The translations under genes were made by a program, and so were the position numbers. From positions 1-64,000 of IMG/VR virus record IMGVR_UViG_3300004463_000262: DNA of 64,000 bases. One strand, written 5' to 3'. Below, in pieces: positions 60,670 to 64,000 of the stretch. The DNA is from a virus. The notes under the pieces are model-generated. The model was not told the origin of the DNA. It saw only the letters and a program-made list of their open reading frames with translations, and made no database searches. Every line of letters begins with the position of its first letter. The stretch's first letter is position 1.

Positions 60670-61618
60670 GCCCATAGCGTTAAGTTTCGATGATGTGCTC
60701 TTAGTGCCAAAACGCGGGATTCTCGAAAAACGTGCAGATGCCGATATTGGCTCAGAAGTCGTTTCTGGCCTAAAGGTCGAAATTCCGATAATCAGCGCTC
60801 CGATGCAAAGCGTTACAGAACGCGAAATGGCGCGAGCTATGAATTATGCCGGGGCGTTTGGCATAATTCATCGATTCCTCGATATTGATCAACAGGTTAA
60901 GGAGTATCTGGCCGGTTATCCTGCTGGGGCTGCTATCGGGATCAATGAAGGGTACGAAAGATGGGAAAAACTACTAGATGTCGGCTGCAACGTCATATGT
61001 CTCGATGTTGCGCATGCACATCACGATTCTATTGAAACTTTCATTAGAAATGCGGGCACAGACCTTGTTTCGAGCACTCAACTGATCGTCGGAAACGTGG
61101 CTACGGGAGAGGGTGCTCAGTTTCTCGCAGATTTGGGTGTAGCGGCTGTGAAGGTCGGGATTGGCCCAGGAGCAGCTTGTACCACTCGTGAAGTTACTGG
61201 ATTTGGTTTTCCACAGCTTCAGGCTATCAGTGAGGTATCTAATGCTATTTACGATTGGGGTGTAAAGATCATTGCTGATGGAGGTATTCGTAACTCTGGC
61301 GATATCGTCAAGGCTCTAGCTGCGGGGGCAGATACAGTCATGATCGGTCGTCTCTTTGCGGGAGCCGATGAATCACCCCATCCAGGGATGTATTGGGGGA
61401 TGGCTTCACATCGAGTGAATGGCCATCATGCCCCAGAAGGGATAGAAGCCATAGTAGAGCGCACAGGGCCAATTAAGGATACGCTCAAGTCGTTGGCATG
61501 GGGGATTCGTAGTGGAATCTCTTATGCGGGCGCTAAGGATCTTGAAGGATTGCGTGAGAATGCAGAATTTGTCATGATAAGTGGTTTGGCATTCGAAGAG
61601 AACAAGACTAGAGTATGA
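60659..61618 (+). CDS. guaB: IMP dehydrogenase/GMP reductase-type enzyme
   Basis: A 319-residue TIM-barrel enzyme of the IMPDH/GMPR family: [46 protein letters not shown] (catalytic Cys loop), and [21 protein letters not shown]. It lacks the CBS pair of full IMPDH, so its length is close to GMP reductase or short IMPDH. The reaction (IMP to XMP, or GMP to IMP) cannot be decided by eye. Supplies or balances guanine nucleotides. Confidence 0.85.
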   Translation: MFVRPIALSFDDVLLVPKRGILEKRADADIGSEVVSGLKVEIPIISAPMQSVTEREMARAMNYAGAFGIIHRFLDIDQQVKEYLAGYPAGAAIGINEGYERWEKLLDVGCNVICLDVAHAHHDSIETFIRNAGTDLVSSTQLIVGNVATGEGAQFLADLGVAAVKVGIGPGAACTTREVTGFGFPQLQAISEVSNAIYDWGVKIIADGGIRNSGDIVKALAAGADTVMIGRLFAGADESPHPGMYWGMASHRVNGHHAPEGIEAIVERTGPIKDTLKSLAWGIRSGISYAGAKDLEGLRENAEFVMISGLAFEENKTRV

Positions 61619-61872
61619 CAGATGTAATGGATGAAGTGCGTCTTATGCGGGAAATTGCAGAGAATCTTAGACATGAGCTAATACAGGTCAAGTCTGAGTT
61701 ACAGATTGTCAGGCGAGATATTGCTGGTATTTTCGGGGAGCTAGAGGATCTCCACAAGCAAATGACTGAGCAACGCAATTCTATGGATGACAAGTTTGGT
61801 GCATTTACGGAAAGGATAGATCAAGTGGAATTCAACATCGAGGATATAGAGTATGATCAAACAGCCAGATAA
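61615..61872 (+). CDS. Coiled-coil protein
   Basis: An 85-residue, almost wholly coiled-coil protein (LMREIAENLRHELIQVKSEL...). ATGA overlap with the guaB-type gene. Unknown. Confidence 0.5.
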   Translation: MTDVMDEVRLMREIAENLRHELIQVKSELQIVRRDIAGIFGELEDLHKQMTEQRNSMDDKFGAFTERIDQVEFNIEDIEYDQTAR

Positions 61873-62287
61873 AATGATGCGTAGTTTAGATGACCCAATC
61901 CTTGGAAGAGTTGTAGACGGTGCTATTGATCATATTGAGGCATTAGAGGATCAAGTTCAGGCTCTTCGAGAGCGTAATGAATCCTTGGAGGAAGAGATCC
62001 AGTACGCCAATTTGCGTGTATCTGAGATGGAAGAGAAGGTACAAGGGTTGGTAAACGATAAAGCCAACAATGATGATGAAGAGTATTGGCAACAAATTCA
62101 GAAAGCTTTGAATGATCTAACGGATTTGAATGATCGAGCGGCAACAAGTGAACCCTGGGTAAACGATAAAGCTCCCTGGATTCCCTCTCAACAAGAGATG
62201 GATATGTTTACTGAAGAAAATGATGTAGAGAAAACTGAAGAGAAGCCGGAAGGATTGTGGCGAAATGCGGCGAGGCGGTTGTGGTAG
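61853..62287 (+). CDS. Coiled-coil protein, acidic tail
   Basis: A 144-residue protein: ALEDQVQALRERNESLEEEIQ coiled coil, then an acidic, partly disordered tail ending WRNAARRLW. Overlaps its neighbours. Unknown. Confidence 0.5.
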   Translation: MIKQPDKMMRSLDDPILGRVVDGAIDHIEALEDQVQALRERNESLEEEIQYANLRVSEMEEKVQGLVNDKANNDDEEYWQQIQKALNDLTDLNDRAATSEPWVNDKAPWIPSQQEMDMFTEENDVEKTEEKPEGLWRNAARRLW

Positions 62288-62301
62288 GAGAAGAGATCAA
62301 A

Positions 62302-62961
62302 GTGTTGGATCACGGCTTTGTCCGTCTAGATGAAGCTATGGCTTCTGATCTTAGCGTTGCGAATTCTGCTCGTGTGTCCTTTGGTGCTCGCCATACTGAG
62401 ATGGAAGAAGGAGATGACAAGTTGATCGTCTACCTGATGCGTGAGCGACATGGTACGCCGTTCGAGCACAATGCATTTCGCTTCCACGTCAAGGCTCCAA
62501 TTTTCATCTTCCGTGAATGGCAACGACATCGCATTGGTAGCTTCAATGAACTCAGCGGTCGCTACAAGCAATTCCTCAATCCAGATTTCTACATCCCAGA
62601 AGATTTCCGCTCTCAAACAGGTAAACCAGGAGCGTATACCTTTGAGAAGTGGACTGGAAACACCAAGCTGGCACAGCATACTATGTTGAATCACTTCAAA
62701 GATTGCTATGATCTGTACCTCTGGTACATGGAATCGGGCATGGCTAAAGAACAGGCCAGGATTGTGCTGCCGCTCTCAATGTATTCTGAGATGTTTTGGA
62801 CAGTGAATGCTCGTTCACTGATGAACTTTCTCTCATTGCGTAATTCGGATCAGGCGATGTGGGAGATTCAGCAATATGCTATGATTGTAGAGGAACTATT
62901 TGCTGAAGAGATGCCTATAACGCATGCGGCATTTGTGGAACAAGAAAGGATTGCACCGTGA
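62302..62961 (+). CDS. thyX: Flavin-dependent thymidylate synthase ThyX
   Basis: A 219-residue ThyX that makes dTMP from dUMP with FAD, NADPH and methylenetetrahydrofolate. The signature RHRIGSFNELSGRY fits RHRx7S; HGTPFEHNAF and SMYSEMFWTVNARSLMNFLSLR are also family blocks. GTG 62302 is chosen (GGAGAAGAG 6 nt upstream, MLDHGFV start); an upstream GTG at 62257 would add 15 residues. Works with NrdJ and thymidine kinase in dTTP supply. Confidence 0.92.
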   Translation: MLDHGFVRLDEAMASDLSVANSARVSFGARHTEMEEGDDKLIVYLMRERHGTPFEHNAFRFHVKAPIFIFREWQRHRIGSFNELSGRYKQFLNPDFYIPEDFRSQTGKPGAYTFEKWTGNTKLAQHTMLNHFKDCYDLYLWYMESGMAKEQARIVLPLSMYSEMFWTVNARSLMNFLSLRNSDQAMWEIQQYAMIVEELFAEEMPITHAAFVEQERIAP

Positions 62962-63305
62962 ACATAATGAGGAATGCTCGTTTCTTGAAGATATATATCA
63001 GTGTTTGGTATGCCTTTAGTTTAGGACTTCTTGTTTGGGAGACATGGCGTCATGAGATCACGCTTTCTGTAATTCAGGCTCTTGTATTAATTGTTGCATC
63101 TGTTCTGCTTGGTCATGCATGGTGGCCAAGGAAAGAGGTTGAGATGCATACGCTAAGAGTCCCTATGCCTCCTGAGTATCCTGCTGACAAGGATAGCCAT
63201 AATTATAAGATGGGTTACGAGGATGGCAAGGCTGATGCTCAATCATTGGAGAAGGTGCCAGTGGGTACGCCGTTTGATTGGGATGATATGGGGCCATATC
63301 CATGA
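62958..63305 (+). CDS. Small membrane protein with GYxDGxxD motif
   Basis: A 115-residue protein with two hydrophobic segments (IYISVWYAFSLGLLVW; VIQALVLIVASVLLGHAWW) and a C-terminal soluble part NYKMGYEDGKADAQS similar to the family half-motif. GTG start in the ThyX stop. Function unknown. Confidence 0.55.
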   Translation: MNIMRNARFLKIYISVWYAFSLGLLVWETWRHEITLSVIQALVLIVASVLLGHAWWPRKEVEMHTLRVPMPPEYPADKDSHNYKMGYEDGKADAQSLEKVPVGTPFDWDDMGPYP

Positions 63306-63862
63306 TCGGTAGCCTAACTGTTATCACAGGCCCAATGTATTCGGGGAAAAGCGAGGAACTGATCCGTCTGCTTCGTCGTGCCGCGATTGGTGGCAAGACA
63401 ACTATTCTGCTTCGACCTAACATTGATGATCGTTATAGCAAGAAGGATCTCGTATCTCATGCTGGTATCTCACACAAGGCCCATTCGATCAAGCCCACGG
63501 CTGATGAGATTTGGGTGGCTGGAACACATTTTGATGTGATCGGTATTGATGAGGTTCAGTTCTTTGAGAATCAGGATTGGACAATAGAGTCCACCATAGA
63601 TTTTCTGATAGACAGTGGGAAAGAGATTATCGTCTCTGGACTCGATATGACGTATCGAAAAGAACCATTTGGGCATATGCCAAATCTTCTAGCTATGGCA
63701 GATAGGGTGTTTAAACTGGATGCTGTATGTCATAGATGCAAGGGAGTAGCTACATTGACACAGAGACTAGTCAATGGTAAACCTGCGCCTCATTCTGGCC
63801 CAACAATTCAGATAGGAGGGGAAGAGAGCTATGAAGCCCGATGCCGCGAATGTTTCGAATGA
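63302..63862 (+). CDS. tdk: Thymidine kinase
   Basis: A 186-residue TK1-family kinase that phosphorylates thymidine. Walker A TGPMYSGKS (about 9-17), the GIDEVQFF Walker B, the lasso region ARCRECFE and zinc Cys pairs (CHRCKG...CREC). ATG overlaps the previous stop by 4 nt. Salvages thymidine for phage DNA. Confidence 0.92.
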   Translation: MIGSLTVITGPMYSGKSEELIRLLRRAAIGGKTTILLRPNIDDRYSKKDLVSHAGISHKAHSIKPTADEIWVAGTHFDVIGIDEVQFFENQDWTIESTIDFLIDSGKEIIVSGLDMTYRKEPFGHMPNLLAMADRVFKLDAVCHRCKGVATLTQRLVNGKPAPHSGPTIQIGGEESYEARCRECFE

Positions 63863-64000
63863 CCCTATTGAACGTCGTTTGAATGAGATAGAGGAAGTGC
63901 TAGTCAGTCTGTCCGGTAGAGATCTTGTCTATTTCTGTGGCTATTGGGACGCATTCGCGAAGATTCAGAACTCCAAGTTTCCCAAACCAGATGAAGAAGA
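63831..64000 (+). CDS. Small CGYWDAF-motif protein, 3' end cut by window
   Basis: At least 56 residues (MKPDAANVSNDP..., DLVYFCGYWDAFAKIQ). GGAGGGGAAGAGAG precedes the ATG, which lies 32 nt inside the thymidine kinase gene. CGYWDA resembles the first half-motif of the AGYxxG family. Continues past the window edge. Confidence 0.5.
   Translation, partial: MKPDAANVSNDPIERRLNEIEEVLVSLSGRDLVYFCGYWDAFAKIQNSKFPKPDEE

Overview
The window is about 64 kb of a large, tailed, double-stranded DNA phage genome. Virion genes (portal, large terminase, tail and tail-fibre proteins) sit beside a full phage-type replication and nucleotide-metabolism set. No integrase, ParA or repressor is seen. Base composition is moderate. 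Promoters are close to TTGACA-N17-TGC-TATNAT. Many genes start with TTG or GTG, and at least seven start 6-8 nt after a -10 box (leaderless). IF-1 and S12 look actinobacterial (IF-1 ends YRYR, S12 carries GVRYKVIRG). I infer a phage of an actinobacterium, perhaps Streptomyces-like, but the host is not proven by the window.

Layout. 1-3310 (+): end of a tail protein and an SNF2-type helicase. 3307-7004 (-): a leftward block of small, mostly unknown genes, several with Cys pairs, read from promoters near 4950 and 7200. 7278-9194 (+): holin-like membrane protein, tail-fibre-like protein, translation initiation factor IF-1 and an AP2-type DNA-binding protein. 9264-25702 (+): a tRNA super-array with 42 convincing tRNA genes, including an initiator tRNA, plus one weak and several decayed ones. 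It also holds a tmRNA, ribosomal protein uS12, a sigma-like factor, a lysozyme-like protein, small virion-like genes, HNH endonuclease genes whose 3' ends run into the next tRNA, and many structured spacer RNAs with long closing stems and pseudoknots. A strong Rho-independent terminator at 25723-25755 closes it. 25772-45800 (+): RtcB RNA ligase, class II ribonucleotide reductase, helicase loader, DnaB-like helicase, primase, possible ssDNA-binding protein, RNase HI, DNA polymerase III alpha, RecA, nucleases and a RuvC-like resolvase. 45824-54307 (+): small and large terminase, head-associated proteins, an HNH gene and portal. 54291-64000 (+): metallophosphoesterase, nucleotide enzymes (DUF5664-like, HAD nucleotidase, IMPDH/GMP-reductase type, ThyX, thymidine kinase), a CCA-adding-type nucleotidyltransferase, an AAA+ ATPase and many small proteins.

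How it fits together. The striking feature is a phage-borne translation system: tRNAs for all 20 amino acids with near-complete codon coverage, an initiator tRNA, IF-1, ribosomal protein S12 (with proline at the lysine-88 accuracy/streptomycin position), tmRNA, an RNA-repair ligase and a candidate tRNA 3'-end nucleotidyltransferase (none of the tRNAs encodes CCA). I suggest the phage reprograms initiation and decoding on host ribosomes. This is inference and untested.
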